A DNA stretch of 64,000 nt, taken from Cololabis saira. Lineage: Eukaryota > Chordata > Actinopteri > Beloniformes > Belonidae. This document shows, in pieces, positions 1 to 10,520 of this stretch. Where the stretch lies: NCBI RefSeq assembly GCF_033807715.1, contig NC_084590.1:2980001-3044000 (forward strand), given 5' to 3'. A program made the translations under genes and the position numbers. Each line of letters opens with the position of its first letter. Positions within the stretch are counted from its first letter, which is position 1. Under the pieces are notes generated by a model, which worked only from the letters and a program-made list of their open reading frames with translations, had not been told where the DNA came from and searched no databases.

Positions 1-503
1 GTGGCACTCCAGCTGCACGGAGGCAGACAGGAAGAGGCTGCAGAGGGTGGCAAACACAGCACAGAAGATCATCGGCTGCCCTCTGCCCTCTCTGCCCTCC
101 CTGTCTGACATCTGCCTCAGCAGGGCCAGGAACATTTTAAAGGACAACACCCACCCCGGTTTCCACTTTTTCGACCTGTTGCCCTCTGGGAGGCGCTTCA
201 GGTCCTTACGAACCCGTACAAAAAGATTCAGGGACAGCTTCTTCCCCAAAGCTGTGAACTTTCTGAACCTATAAGCTACTCCACATTTTTCTGTGCAATA
301 TTTTCTACCTTCGCAATATTCCCCGACCCATTCATGTACATTTTTATCCTCCCATTCACTCTTGTTTATAGTGTGTGTATATATATATATATTTATGTTT
401 CCTTGTTTACATAGTCTTTGCATGTGTGCACTTTGACGGAGCTGCTGCCTAATTTCACTGTACCCGTACATTGATAATAAAGGCTTTCTATTTCTATTTC
501 TAT
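1..503 (+). mobile_element. 3' end of a LINE (CR1/L2/Rex1-type), cut by window edge
   Basis: The C-terminal coding part of a non-LTR retrotransposon enters from the left edge, followed by about 180 bp of AT-rich 3' UTR and a short tail built of TTTCTA units just after an AATAAA signal. Such short 3' repeats are typical of CR1/L2/Rex1-group LINEs in fishes. The element is 5'-incomplete here only because the window starts inside it. The exact family is not resolvable from this tail. Confidence 0.75.
2..274 (+). CDS. LINE ORF2 C-terminal fragment
   Basis: The frame is open from the window edge to a stop at 274 (about 90 residues). It contains the conserved end of fish LINE ORF2 proteins: a Trp-His-Ser-Ser-Cys-Thr segment, an AQKIIGCPLPS block, an ILKDNTHPG block, a LLPSGRRFRSL block and an RDSFFPKAVNFLN terminus. 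This region follows the reverse transcriptase core. No catalytic motif lies within the visible part, so it is annotated as a partial retrotransposon protein. It is the same broad group as the minus-strand LINE at the right edge but is not close to it. Confidence 0.75.
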   Translation, partial: WHSSCTEADRKRLQRVANTAQKIIGCPLPSLPSLSDICLSRARNILKDNTHPGFHFFDLLPSGRRFRSLRTRTKRFRDSFFPKAVNFLNL

Positions 504-505
504 AT

Positions 506-557
506 AAAAATTATACATAGAAATATATATATATATATATTTCTATGTATAATTTTT
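506..557. repeat. AT-rich perfect palindrome
   Basis: Arms 506-530 and 533-557 are reverse complements (AAAAATTATACATAG inward to a TA run) and could form a cruciform. It lies immediately beyond the LINE tail and next to the last exon of the integrase pseudogene. Confidence 0.7.
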
Positions 558-575
558 GTAGTTATTCATACGTAC

Positions 576-2054
576 TTCATTGACAAACTACCGGCCTTGA
601 TCAGTTAAAATCCTCTTTGGGGCTTCGAACTGATAAATTTGAGGATGCACTGGGTGACTTCCTCTGCAGTCTTTGATTTAATGGCATACACCTGGGGCCA
701 CTTAGTGAGGTAATCAATTAAAACACATATGTACTGGTTTCCAGATGGTGTGGTTTTTAATTTCCCAATTAAGTCCATTCCAACCAGTTCAAAGGGTGTG
801 GTAACCTGTAACACATAAAATATTACTGATAAAAGGTGTTTAAAATTTCCTGTACAATTTTAATTTCTGTTAATAAGTTATTTTAGTCGAAAAACAAAGA
901 TGATACAATAACAAAGATGAAATGACTATGTTTTTTTTTTTACTTTGATTGGTGTGTATTCCACCTCCTTTTTTATGTTGGCACTGCTGGCCTGGCATGC
1001 AGTACACTGATTCACCTGAAATAAAAACAAAAACAAAGTATTATTATTATGATCATTATATAATCTTCCCAATCTGTGACTTAGACCAACAACAATCTGA
1101 TAGGAAAGCATAGGTTCATACTGACCCACTGATTAATGTCCTCTGACATGCCAGGCCAGTAAAACCTGCTAGAGATGCATCTCTGGTCTTTTTCTGGCCA
1201 CAGTGGCACCAGTGCTGCTGGCATGGAAGTCTACAAAAACAGAATCGGCCTCCTCTTTCCCACGGAGCACCTTCACCTTCACACAATGAGGCTGTCCTTT
1301 ATGTTTTAGATAGTACAAGTGTCCGTCTATAAAAAGTAAAAAAAAAAAAAAGTTAACGATGAATTATGAGCAAATGGAAATAATATATGTATGTGAATTT
1401 ACTATGAAAGCTATTTAATATTTAAATAATTTCTCACATAAGAAATAGCCTATGTCAAGCTGACCATGTTTTGATTAGGAAAAGAAGAGGACACTGAAAA
1501 AGTCTATGGCCAACACGCTCAGTTATGCTCATAGTAACAAGTTCAAGTTCATAATGGTGCCGAGCGAGAAAATCACAACTCCCTCGGTGACAAACTAGAA
1601 AATAGCCGACACCTGCGTCAAAATAGAGCCAAAAGCAGCATCCAAAATGTTTTACCTTAAACTAAATAAATGAAATAAAGTTAATTAAATTGACAACCTA
1701 ATGAGATGGAATAGACTAATTATACTTAATTATGCTTAATTGTGTTAGCTTGCCATGTGAGGTAATAATGCCAGTGCCATGGTTAGTTTCATGTAATATT
1801 TACACATATATACATTTATATTTATTAGTATACTTAAAATATAATATATAATATAATATAATATAATATAATATAATACAATTTATGTATACTCAGGTTA
1901 TGTCTTAGAATTCAGCTTGAGGACCCATCTCACCTTGCACTTCAAAAGCCTTTGATTTGCGTCGAAAATTGCATTGCTGGACTGTAGACAATCCTGGGGG
2001 GAGAGTTCCATCGACCAAGAAACACTTGAGCTGCTCAAACAGACAGGGATCCAT
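576..2054 (-). pseudogene. Four-exon gypsy/Ginger-type integrase gene, decayed
   Basis: Four blocks on the minus strand join at consensus splice sites. Exon 1 (2054-1934) begins with ATG and reads MDPCLFEQLKCF, ending ...KAFEVQ plus one base before GTGAGA. Exon 2 (1326-1126) follows TATAG and reads DGHLYYLKHKG through RFYWPGMSEDINQW before GTCAGT. Exon 3 (1015-944) follows TTTCAG and carries the CxxC of the zinc-binding domain (VNQCTACQ). Exon 4 (805-576) follows TTACAG and starts the catalytic core (VTTPFELVGMDLIG, then ILTDQGR), ending at GTACGT. Phases match at all three junctions. Exon 2 has a one-base frameshift after the histidine motif; exon 4 has a frameshift after KFIS and a stop just before FVN. 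The fold is the HHCC plus DDE integrase of Ty3/gypsy and of Ginger transposons. Introns argue for a Ginger element or a GIN1/GIN2-like domesticated gene rather than an LTR retrotransposon. The third catalytic residue is not reached. Confidence 0.72.
1840..1877. repeat. (ATATA)n simple repeat
   Basis: A pentameric AT run inside intron 1 of the integrase-like gene. Confidence 0.8.
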
Positions 2055-2712
2055 GACGAAGTCAAGTCACTCAAGTGCCTCTAGCAGCCTATGCATGCAT
2101 GTGCCAATTAAGTATGCCTGCTAATTAATAAAGCGTACATGGGCGCATAGTAGACAGCCTGGGTGCCTTAAAGGGCCAATGCATAAATAGCATTTTTATA
2201 CTTGCCAAATATTATTCAGCTCCTGATGCTGGACTGAAGGGGTTGCTCTGCTTCAAAGTCACTTGATATTACTCATCATTTATATTTTGAATAATATATC
2301 TTAACCACTACTTTTCACTACTTGTAAACTGTGTAAAGGGCCAGTGTGAGCATGGCCGAATCGACCATATGGGCAATCCCTCAACGAAAACACTTTTTTT
2401 TGTTGGTCAGTCTTCACAAAAACAAGACACAAGGCTTGACCCATCCTCTAGATAGTCACTGTTGGAAACCTAGTGTGTCCAAAACAAAATATGGAGTTGT
2501 AAGGTTTCCACCCAAACAGCATTGCAATTATCCAGTTGGATTAAGAAAGAAGTTATTGTCAAGAATATTCAACAAGGTCTCATGACCGTTTTATTTTTCA
2601 ATTTGATGGCAGGACGACACTGTGATTAGGTTGTATCAATGAGTGTGCAGGGAAAATAATGAACTAGTAGAAATTGGACAGTAAAAAGTTGAGAAGGACA
2701 CATAAACTTCAG
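2055..2712. other. Unassigned AT-rich sequence
   Basis: No coding homology, RNA gene or clear repeat was recognised. It lies upstream (minus-strand sense) of the integrase-like exon 1 and could hold its promoter, but no motif supports that. The short open frame at 2346-2585 has no recognisable domain. Confidence 0.5.
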
Positions 2713-3052
2713 TGCACCCCCACCCCCTTCTGGGCATCCCTCTACTGCTTCCACCTGCCTGCTGTGTGCTGTTGACGTCCCCGACCCCCCAGTCTGGCCT
2801 TCGACAGGAGGTCCCCCCTTATGATCCTGGTCCTGGTCCAGGTTTCTTCCCTCCTAAAGGGGAGTTTTCCTTGCCACTGTTTGGCTTAAGGCTTTTCTCC
2901 CACTATGGGAGTTTTTACCTGCCATTGTTTATGTAATAATTACTCGGGGGTTTATGTTTATGTTCTGGGTCTCTGGAAAGCGTCTAGAGACAACATCTGT
3001 TGTATTAGACGCTATACAAATAAAATTGAATTGAAAAATTGAATTGAATTGC
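2713..3052 (+). mobile_element. 5'-truncated L2 3' UTR copy
   Basis: It matches the 3' UTR of the full-length L2 at 46485-51700: the TGCTTCCACCTGCCTGCTGT block, the CCTCCTAAAGGGGAG block, the CTGGAAAGCGTCTAGAGACA block, and the AATAAAATTGAATTGAA end. Only one unit of the variable 3' UTR minisatellite is present. No coding sequence remains. Confidence 0.85.
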
Positions 3053-3187
3053 AGAGGCCCCTAAAGGTACTAATCCAGCTTTGAGTGTGAGATGTAATGT
3101 GAGGTAATCTGTTACGTATGATGTTTCAGGATAAAGACCAGTCATTTTGAGGAAGAATACATATTTGAGTTAAAAGTAAGGGGCTGC

Positions 3188-3490
3188 AATCAATTTTTGG
3201 TAGGTGAAAATGCATATTTTGTGTTGTAATGCTCCTTTAAAAGAGTTAAAGGTTGTCCTGTGAGCTCTAGTATTTATATATGAAGCTCAAGGATGAGATC
3301 AAGTCATGTTTAGGCAGAAACAACTTTTCATCAACTGTATTTGGCCTTCAATCAATTTTTGGCAGGTGAAAATGCCTATTTTTTTGTTGTAATGCTCCTT
3401 TAAAAGAGTTAAAAGATGTCCTGTGAGCTCTAGTATTTATATATGAAGCTCACAGGATGAGATCAAGTCATATTCAGGTAGAAACAACAA
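3188..3490. repeat. Tandem direct duplication, ~162-bp unit
   Basis: Two adjacent, slightly diverged copies begin near 3188 and 3350 with AATCAATTTTTGG and contain GCTCCTTTAAAAGAGTTAAA and GAGCTCTAGTATTTATATA. In the second copy GAGCTC...GAGCTCACAGG forms a small inverted repeat. No coding content was seen. Confidence 0.75.
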
Positions 3491-4096
3491 TTATATTAGA
3501 TGTACAAAGCACATCCAAACATGGGAGGAAATACTACGTAGGGCCCAGATCAGATTTAAAAAAAAATGCAGACATATTGCAAAAGTGATCAATTCTTTAT
3601 TGAAAACACACCCATAAATCACATTCATTATAGTCTAATTTCCAAAGACAGGGCTAAACAAAGGCATCAGACATACCAAGCACATAGAGACATGTCTATC
3701 ACGTCATTGTCACGACTGATTTCGCTACAAACTACACTTCTTTTGGGCACAGATATGATAATTACGTAACAACAAACGTTACACTTTCTAAGACACATAC
3801 CTTTGCTATAATTGTGGACGTACAGGTGTGTGTATCTGCATATTATGACCGTTTAATCCGCACTCAATGGGCTGTTATCCCTCAACGGGCTGCTGTGCGC
3901 GCTCCGGCGGCCGCAATCAGATTCTGGCAGGCAATCACTTTTTGGCACAACACCTGTATGATCAGACGTGACAGCGCATCTGTGTCGGACGTCCCAGTGA
4001 TGCAAATAAAACCAATTTCATATTAGGCTAAAAAAAAAAATGTTTTTGTTTTGAGTTTTAAATCAATAAGTGTAATAAACTATTTGAATATCATTA
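3491..4096. other. Unassigned sequence
   Basis: Mostly AT-rich, with a short GC-richer patch near 3890-3920. No recognisable gene or repeat was found. Confidence 0.5.
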
Positions 4097-4118
4097 AGAG
4101 AGAGGAGAGAGGGAGAAC

Positions 4119-4156
<38 letters not shown>

Positions 4157-4161
4157 GAGAG
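4097..4161. repeat. (GA)n microsatellite at LINE 3' junction
   Basis: A near-uninterrupted GA tract, which is (TC)n on the LINE's strand, abuts the 3' end of the Tx1-type LINE. An equivalent tract lies at that element's 5' end (9388-9438). Confidence 0.85.
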
Positions 4162-4372
4162 ATTTTTTTAAAAAGCCCTTTATTAAATTAGCACAAACCG
4201 GGCCATTTCAACAAAGAAAAATTACATCCAATACAAGAAAAATGTCTTGAGACTAAAAACCAAAACCAGAAAAAAAAAAAAAAAAAAAACCAACAAACAA
4301 AAAAAACCAGAAAAAAAACGTAGTTCTTACTTTTGCTGTTCAAATGTTACAGCCCAGCAAAAACAACTACTC

Positions 4373-7300
4373 TCAAAAGTGTAAAATCAAGGAGTTCTCT
4401 ACGACTGAACACAACACATCCTGCACACCCCAAATATTCACAAAGACTTCAGTCTTATTTATCAGTCTGTAAAACTCAAACTCTACTCGGAGCCGAGCTG
4501 CCAGCATCCCAGTCCGCATCAAAACCACATCTTCCGTCCCCTCACCCCTCACACGGTTTTTCCTTGTTTTCCAAATAGCAAGCTTAGCCTGTCCTGAAAT
4601 TAAATTGATAAGTGTGTGTAAGGTTTTGTTCTTGACAGAAAAGCGTGGACCATAAATGAACAAACAAAAAGAAAATTGTTCCCCTAAACCCTGAAACCAT
4701 GTCTCTAACAGTCTGAAAAGCCCTGCCAACCTACCACACTGAATAAACAGATGATAGACTGTTTCAGATTGTGAACAGAAGAGACAGCCCTCCCCTGTGT
4801 CAGGATTGAGGCGTGCCAGATACCTGTTTGTAGCTATGGCCCCATGTACAATCCTCCACTGGAGGTCCCCCGTCCGTTTATCAACGGGGGGTTTGTACAG
4901 GGACCGCCAACAGCCCCTCGGGGACGACCCCCTGCCAAAAAACTCTGTCCACCTCGACATCTTCACTCCCACCAGAGAGCGGAGATTTGAGACCTTCACA
5001 CTTAGATGGTATAGCGCGTTCTTTCCCAGAGTCTCAAAACCCCCCAACTCTGGGGTCCTAAAGGACAGCAAGATGTCCTCTTCGTCCTGCCACTGATCAC
5101 CAGCAGGAGAGACAGTCAGGGATGGAAAAAGATATTCCACACCGTCCCCCCATTGATCCAGTACAGTTCTGTCCTCAGCAAACACTTTGAGGGCTTCTGG
5201 CAATGAAGCACGGACCTCCTCCACCATCCTGGTCAGTATTCTCCTGGATCTGATGTTGAGCAGTTCAGACAGACGGGTAACGGAGGTCCTCATCAGGTGA
5301 CCCAGCTTCACACATCCACCTTCCTTCAGTCTGGATCTCAGGCTGACCGAGGACAGAGCCAGAGAAGTAATGAGACTGTTTCCAAACAGAGGCTCCTCCA
5401 AAAATCCACATCCCCACTGTCAAAACATCCTTCCGATGGAATTTAAAAACCTGCCACGTCTGCAAGACAGACTTATAGAAAAGTGTCAGACCAGACAAAT
5501 CTATGGATCCGGGCCGAAGCAGGAACAGGTGTTTGTCGTACCCAAAGCTTCCGGCCCTCCTCAATAAGAAACAGGCAGTGTCAGTCCATGGCAGGCCCCA
5601 GCCGTACAGTAGTCTCTGAGCTGTCTGCAGTCTAAAAGCCGTGATCCAGGATTCAATTTCCACCAGGGCCTGTCCTCCTTCCTGCACCGGTAGGTACAGT
5701 ACTGCTGCCCTCAGCCAGTGCAACCCAGACCAGAAAAAATTGGTCTGGGCCCTCTGAAGTTCCTCAACCAGGCCCCTCGGTGGAGTTAAGACCATCAGCC
5801 GGTGCCATAGGGTCGAGGCCGCCAAATTATTGACAATAAGGGTTCGTCCCCTGTAGGAAAGCTGAGGTAGCAGCCATTTCCATTTGGATAGTCTGGCACG
5901 CACTCTCTCCACAACACCCTCCCAGTTCTTCTCCTGAAACTCTTCTGTTCCCAAAAAAACACCCAAGATTTTTAACCCTTGCCTCCCCCATTTAAGGTTC
6001 CCTGGCAATTTTGGAACTCCCTTTTCTGCCCACAGCCCGACTTGCAATGCTTCGCTCTTCCCCCAGTTAACTTTAGCTGAAGAGGCCCTTTCATAAAGAT
6101 CTAAACTATTACTCAGTAGCTGTACATCTCTGTGATCCCTAACAATTACAGTAATGTCATCCGCATAACTGATACTATCAGCGGAGGGCGCTGAGGCATC
6201 CCTGGTAGCAGAAGACCTGAAAGTTTAGCTCTTATCCTAGACAGAAGAGGCTCAATGACGATGGAGTACAAAATTCCAGAGAGAGGACAGCCCTGTCTAA
6301 TGCCTCTCTGAAATTGCACTGGACAGCTCAAACCACCCCCCACTTTCAACAGACAGAAAGCATCCTTGTATAGAAGCCTCACCTGTGACACAAACCCTTC
6401 ACCAAAACCAAAAGCTCTTAAAACTGAAACAAGAAAAACATGGTCCACCCTGTCAAAGGCTTTTTCCTGATCTAACGAGATTATGCCAACATCAATACCG
6501 TACAGCTTACAAATGTCCAATAAGTCTCTCATCAGAAACAAATTGTCCACGATAGATCTATCTGGTACACAGTACGATTGGTCTCTCTGAATGATAAGCT
6601 CTAGAAAAACCTTAAGTCTGTTAGCCAGCACTTTAGAGAAAAGTTTATAGTCAGTGCATAGCAACGCTACTGGCCTCCAGTTCTTCAGTAGAGCTAAATC
6701 CCCCTTTTCCGGCAAAAGAGAGAGGACTGCATGCCGACTGGATCCTGGCAACAAGCCTGTATGTGAACATTCCTGCAGCACCTCCCACAGGTCGAATCCA
6801 ACACACTTCCAGAAGTGTGTTGTAGAAGTCAGGCAGCCCATCCAGCCCAGGAGCTCGACCAGACGCCATCTGACCCACAGCAGCAGTAAGTTCCTCCAAA
6901 GAGATGGGAGCATCCAAGACAGCTCTGTCCTCAGGGCTCAGCTGAGGAAGCCCCTGCAGCAGTTCATCCACATACTGTGGATCGCAGTCCTCCCTCCTGA
7001 AAAGGTCACCGTAAAAATCCACAGCATGTTGCCTCATCTCAGCTGGGTCAGTTGTCATTGTACCGTCAGGAAGCCGGAGACAAACCATCTGCTTTGTTTG
7101 AGAGACTGACTTCTCCAAGTTGAAAAAAAAAGAAGTGGGAGCATCCATGTCTCTCACACTAGTGAACCGGGACCTAACCAATGCCCCTTTGACCCGTTCC
7201 CTTAAGAAAGAATTTAATTCTTGCTTCTTTTTTTGCAGCTTGTGACTATTTGTACTGTCATGAGTGCATAACCTATTCTCTAAGTCCCTGATTTCTTTTT

Positions 7301-7927
7301 CTAAATTTTGTTTTACCTTATTAACTCTTACTGTAGAATGGCTTGTGTACTGTTGACAGAAAACTCGTATATGTGCTTTCCCCACTTCCCACCACTGATT
7401 TAGAGATTCAAAATCCCTTTTCTTCGCTCTCCATACTGACCAAAAATCCTCAAACTTTTGACAGAAAACACTGTCCTGAAGTAGTTTGCTGTTAAAATGC
7501 CAATATGAGCTGCATTTAGTGGTTGGTGCGATATGAAAATCCAAAGTGACTAGATGATGATCAGTGAAACCTACTGGGTAAATATGACTGCTCAATAGCC
7601 TGTTACAGAAACTGTTTGTCAGGTATAGTCTATCTAACCTGGCTGCACTCATATTCCCATCCACCACTCTAACCCATGTATATTGCCTGACCCGGGGATG
7701 TTTATACTGATAGCATTATCTCTATCAGTATGTGTTTCTTGTAGGAAAACCACACCTAACCCTTTCTGTGAAATCATTTCAGAGATAACTGCCCTCCTTT
7801 GCAGATCCCTCCCACCATTAATGTTTAAAACGCCCATCCTCAACCTACTCATACCGGAGAAGTAGAGAGAAAAGGAACAAACAGGTAGAAAAAACAGCAG
7901 GAGAAACACCCAGTGCAGCATCTTCAT
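4373..7927 (-). pseudogene. Tx1-type LINE ORF2 (endonuclease/RT), broken
   Basis: Read from 7927 downward: the endonuclease start (RMGVLNINGG, then FLQETHTDRDN) jumps directly to its C-terminal end (AARLDRLYLTNS and TDHHLVTLDF). The middle of the endonuclease, about 130 residues including the metal-binding DFN region, is deleted. The reverse transcriptase follows in shifting frames: GRAPGLDGLP, WRPVALLCTDYK, SLDQEKAFDRVDH, RGIRQGCPLSG, and the catalytic SYADDITV near 6150. The C-terminal part (5401-4373) carries WRIVHGAIATNR and a CLFCSQSETVYHLF zinc-binding motif typical of L1/Tx1 ORF2. At least three frameshifts are evident, near 7660, 6830 and 6190. It cannot encode a working protein. Confidence 0.85.
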
Positions 7928-7928
7928 T

Positions 7929-9233
7929 TTACTTATTGAATTTTAACCTTCCTGATACTCTTTTCGGGTTAAGGTTCTTTCTCAAGTTCGTCACATGTTT
8001 TTTCAGCCTGAACCTTTTTCTCTCATCCAATAAATCCACCCCCACTAACTTCTGCAGAGTGTGCACACTTTTAATAAACTTCCCTGCATCTGGGAAGAAA
8101 TCGGACACTTTCACAGATTTTCCAAAAGTCTCATCAAGGAAGCCATCAATTTCCTCGAATGTGTATAAATCACCTCGCTGAGAATCTGTGACAGAGGCAG
8201 AGTCAGAATCCTCCTCCATGTCCTCCTCCTCCTCACCAGCAGCCCCCTCCAGCACATCCTGCTGTCCTCCTCTTACCTGCTCACCATCAACCTGCATGTG
8301 GTCAGTCGCTGCCTCCTGGCCTCTCTCACTGCTCTCACCTTCCTCACGTACTGGCTTTCCTACCGGTACCGGTGCCGACACCTCCTCAGCACCTTCCTCT
8401 CCTTCAGCTGCCCCACTCAGTATATCTGACTTGTCCTCAGCCACCGTCTGAGCTCTCTGTTCCCCAGCCTGACTGCCTGCCTGTCCGATACTTTCCTCCC
8501 CTGGATCAGAGTCGGACTCCACCGCCGGAGCGTCACCCGCCCCTGAAGCTGCATCACGCGGAGCGGCGGCGTTAACGCGCTCCCCCGCCGGCCCGGAAAC
8601 ACCGACACCCGGCTCCAAGCGGCCCTCAGCCTGCCTGTGAGGACAGGCCATCCCCTTGTGCCCCATATCCCCACATTCAAAGCACTTCATGTTCCCTGTG
8701 CTCGCATACACCATGTAGTGTCCCTCCCCATGTTTCACTCTGAAAGAGACATCCAGCGTCTGTGACTGACAGTTCAGAAACATGTACACCTGTCTCCTAA
8801 AAGACTGAACATGTTTCAGTTTCTCGCTCTTACAGCCCAGGCTCACAGTTCTGAAGCTGCTCGCCAGCTTCCCAAATCTCTGCAACTCATTCCCCAAAAC
8901 CTCACTGGGAATAAACGGGGGTACACCTGAGACGGTAACCCGGGTGGAGGGCGTGGCGAGCGGAGAAACCTGCAGGTAAACTACACTGACAGTAACTCTG
9001 CTCGCTATCAGATCCGCCACCAATCTCTCCTCTTTCAAGAAAACCACCACACCTTTGTTCATCCTGGAGCCATGGGACAGTTTAGCGTGTCCCACACAAT
9101 CCCACACGGCCAAGAGGACCGTCTCTACCGGGACCGATGGGTCGGGCTGAACCTGCACACCATGTCTCAATGACAAACCCGGCGTCTCAGAGGACGCCAT
9201 CCTCGCGGAAAAACGCGGCCCGCCGGCAGTCAA
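7929..9233 (-). CDS. Tx1-type LINE ORF1 (gag-like, CCHC knuckle)
   Basis: A 434-residue open frame that is the RNA-binding ORF1 protein of this LINE. Residues 1-180 resemble the N-terminal domain found in fish Tx1-type ORF1 proteins. A CCHC zinc knuckle (CFECGDMGHKGMACP) lies at about 184-198. It is followed by a long acidic, Glu/Ser/Gly-rich low-complexity segment to about 350 and a basic C-terminus. The stop is immediately upstream of ORF2 (2-bp gap to 7927). The start at 9233 is about 150 bp inside the element's 5' end. It is intact although its ORF2 partner is broken. The family assignment rests on context and the knuckle. Confidence 0.78.
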   Translation of the reverse strand: MTAGGPRFSARMASSETPGLSLRHGVQVQPDPSVPVETVLLAVWDCVGHAKLSHGSRMNKGVVVFLKEERLVADLIASRVTVSVVYLQVSPLATPSTRVTVSGVPPFIPSEVLGNELQRFGKLASSFRTVSLGCKSEKLKHVQSFRRQVYMFLNCQSQTLDVSFRVKHGEGHYMVYASTGNMKCFECGDMGHKGMACPHRQAEGRLEPGVGVSGPAGERVNAAAPRDAASGAGDAPAVESDSDPGEESIGQAGSQAGEQRAQTVAEDKSDILSGAAEGEEGAEEVSAPVPVGKPVREEGESSERGQEAATDHMQVDGEQVRGGQQDVLEGAAGEEEEDMEEDSDSASVTDSQRGDLYTFEEIDGFLDETFGKSVKVSDFFPDAGKFIKSVHTLQKLVGVDLLDERKRFRLKKHVTNLRKNLNPKRVSGRLKFNK

Positions 9234-9384
9234 TTAACCACCAAACTTTCCAATACCTATCATAAAGGTTGTCTAACTGTCATTAATAAATAATGTCGGA
9301 AAAAACAAGATTCAGAGAAGAAAAAAAGTCACAAACTCTCAGACACACTCACCACCAGCTCCCTGCAATCTCAGCACCCGCCAC

Positions 9385-9387
<3 letters not shown>

Positions 9388-9438
<51 letters not shown>
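9388..9438. repeat. (GA)n tract between two Tx1-type LINEs
   Basis: About 25 GA units separate the 5' end of the LINE at 4162-9387 from the 3' end of a second element of the same orientation. Confidence 0.9.
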
Positions 9439-9443
<5 letters not shown>

Positions 9444-9838
9444 ATTTTTAAACAATCATTTATTCAGCTAAAAGAAAATATTTCACATTTACAGTAATTT
9501 ACAAACAACACACACTACAACACAATAAGGAAAACAAACAATGTCATTTACAGCAACACATCCACAAATATAATTTCTGACTCTCTTAAAGAAAAAAGTA
9601 CATTCTCATAATCCCAAACATTTTTAAAAGTATCCAGGTCTTCCATTTTAACATAGTATTTGTATTCCATCAGAATTCGAGCTCTCACTAAACTCTTGAA
9701 CAGCAAAAGAGCATCACATCTCCGTCCGTCATTCATCTTTTCCCTCCTACTTAGGTAAATTGCCAACTTTGCCTGCTCAAAAAAGAAATTCAGCAACCTC
9801 CCTGTCTTCTTCTTTTTTTTTCCTGTAGGGGAAACCAA
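9439..9838 (-). mobile_element. Second Tx1-type LINE, 5'-truncated
   Basis: A minus-strand frame ending at 9548 reads LNFFFEQAKLAIYLSRR and later ILMEYKYYVKMEDLDTFKNV. It aligns with the C-terminus of the neighbouring element (INLISGQAKLAIWKTRKN, LRVEFEFYRLINKTEVFVNI). The 3' end (AATAAATGATTG, then AAAAATC) again runs directly into TC repeats. The 5' end is truncated near 9838 by unrelated sequence, with no target duplication recognised. It is a related but distinct family member, not a duplicate. Confidence 0.78.
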
Positions 9839-10520
9839 AAATAAACATCTGTTCTGTGAAGTTCTCTGAAAAGACTCACTAAAGTGCTAAGTGCTCTCAT
9901 AGTGAAGGAAATTAAGTCAGGTTTTTAGAAGAATCGTTCACTTTGTGAGACAAGCACCAAATTTTGCATGAACATTGCCTAGTACCTACTTATGCAGAAA
10001 AGCCCGTTAGCCACCTAAAAATCCAAGATGGCGGCCGTTTTTCAAGATGGCTGTCTTATGAAAGCTAAAACAAGGTTGTCAGTGTAGAACTTGAATTGCT
10101 GATCATATTTTAATGATCTCTTTATCCAAATGCATGTGTTTTGGCATAACAAATTCTATGATGTCAATACAAATGAAATATGGCTTCCAGTTTTCAAGAT
10201 GGTGGGCCAATTTTGACTAATATCTGTTTTCTGTTGCAATTTGATCAGAAAGTTTCTAAATTTTAACTGGATTAAAATCTAAAAAAAAATTTTTTTATAA
10301 AAAATGTTTACTATGATGATCGCCGATCTACAACCTCATAATGCAATGGGACACGTTGTGAGCTTGTAGATCTGCTGTTTTCACTATTTTGGGTCCCGCG
10401 CAATCTTCAAATTTATCTTTTGGGTCTGGGTCAAAAAAGTTTGAGAACCACTGAAAGTGCTTACAGTGTCACAGTCTGGCCTGGGTGTGGGTGTGTAGTT
10501 CTGCTCCCTGCCTGTAAAGT

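Larger units (their letters stand above)
4162..9387 (-). mobile_element. Tx1-clade LINE inserted in (TC)n microsatellite
   Basis: A 5.2-kb minus-strand non-LTR retrotransposon with about 150 bp of 5' UTR, an intact ORF1 with a CCHC knuckle, and an ORF2 with apurinic-type endonuclease remnants, reverse transcriptase and a C-terminal zinc-finger region. Protein blocks match the Tx1 group of L1-related LINEs. The element is bounded at both ends by GA/TC dinucleotide tracts, consistent with microsatellite target preference described for Tx1-clade members such as Kibi and Koshi (from memory). ORF2 is broken, so it is not autonomous. Confidence 0.82.

Noticed and set aside
2346..2585. 79-codon open frame
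   Set aside because: No recognisable domain, splice context or repeat match; length is within chance.
8188..8451. Ser-rich open frame on the plus strand
   Set aside because: Antisense of the acidic low-complexity part of the Tx1-type ORF1.
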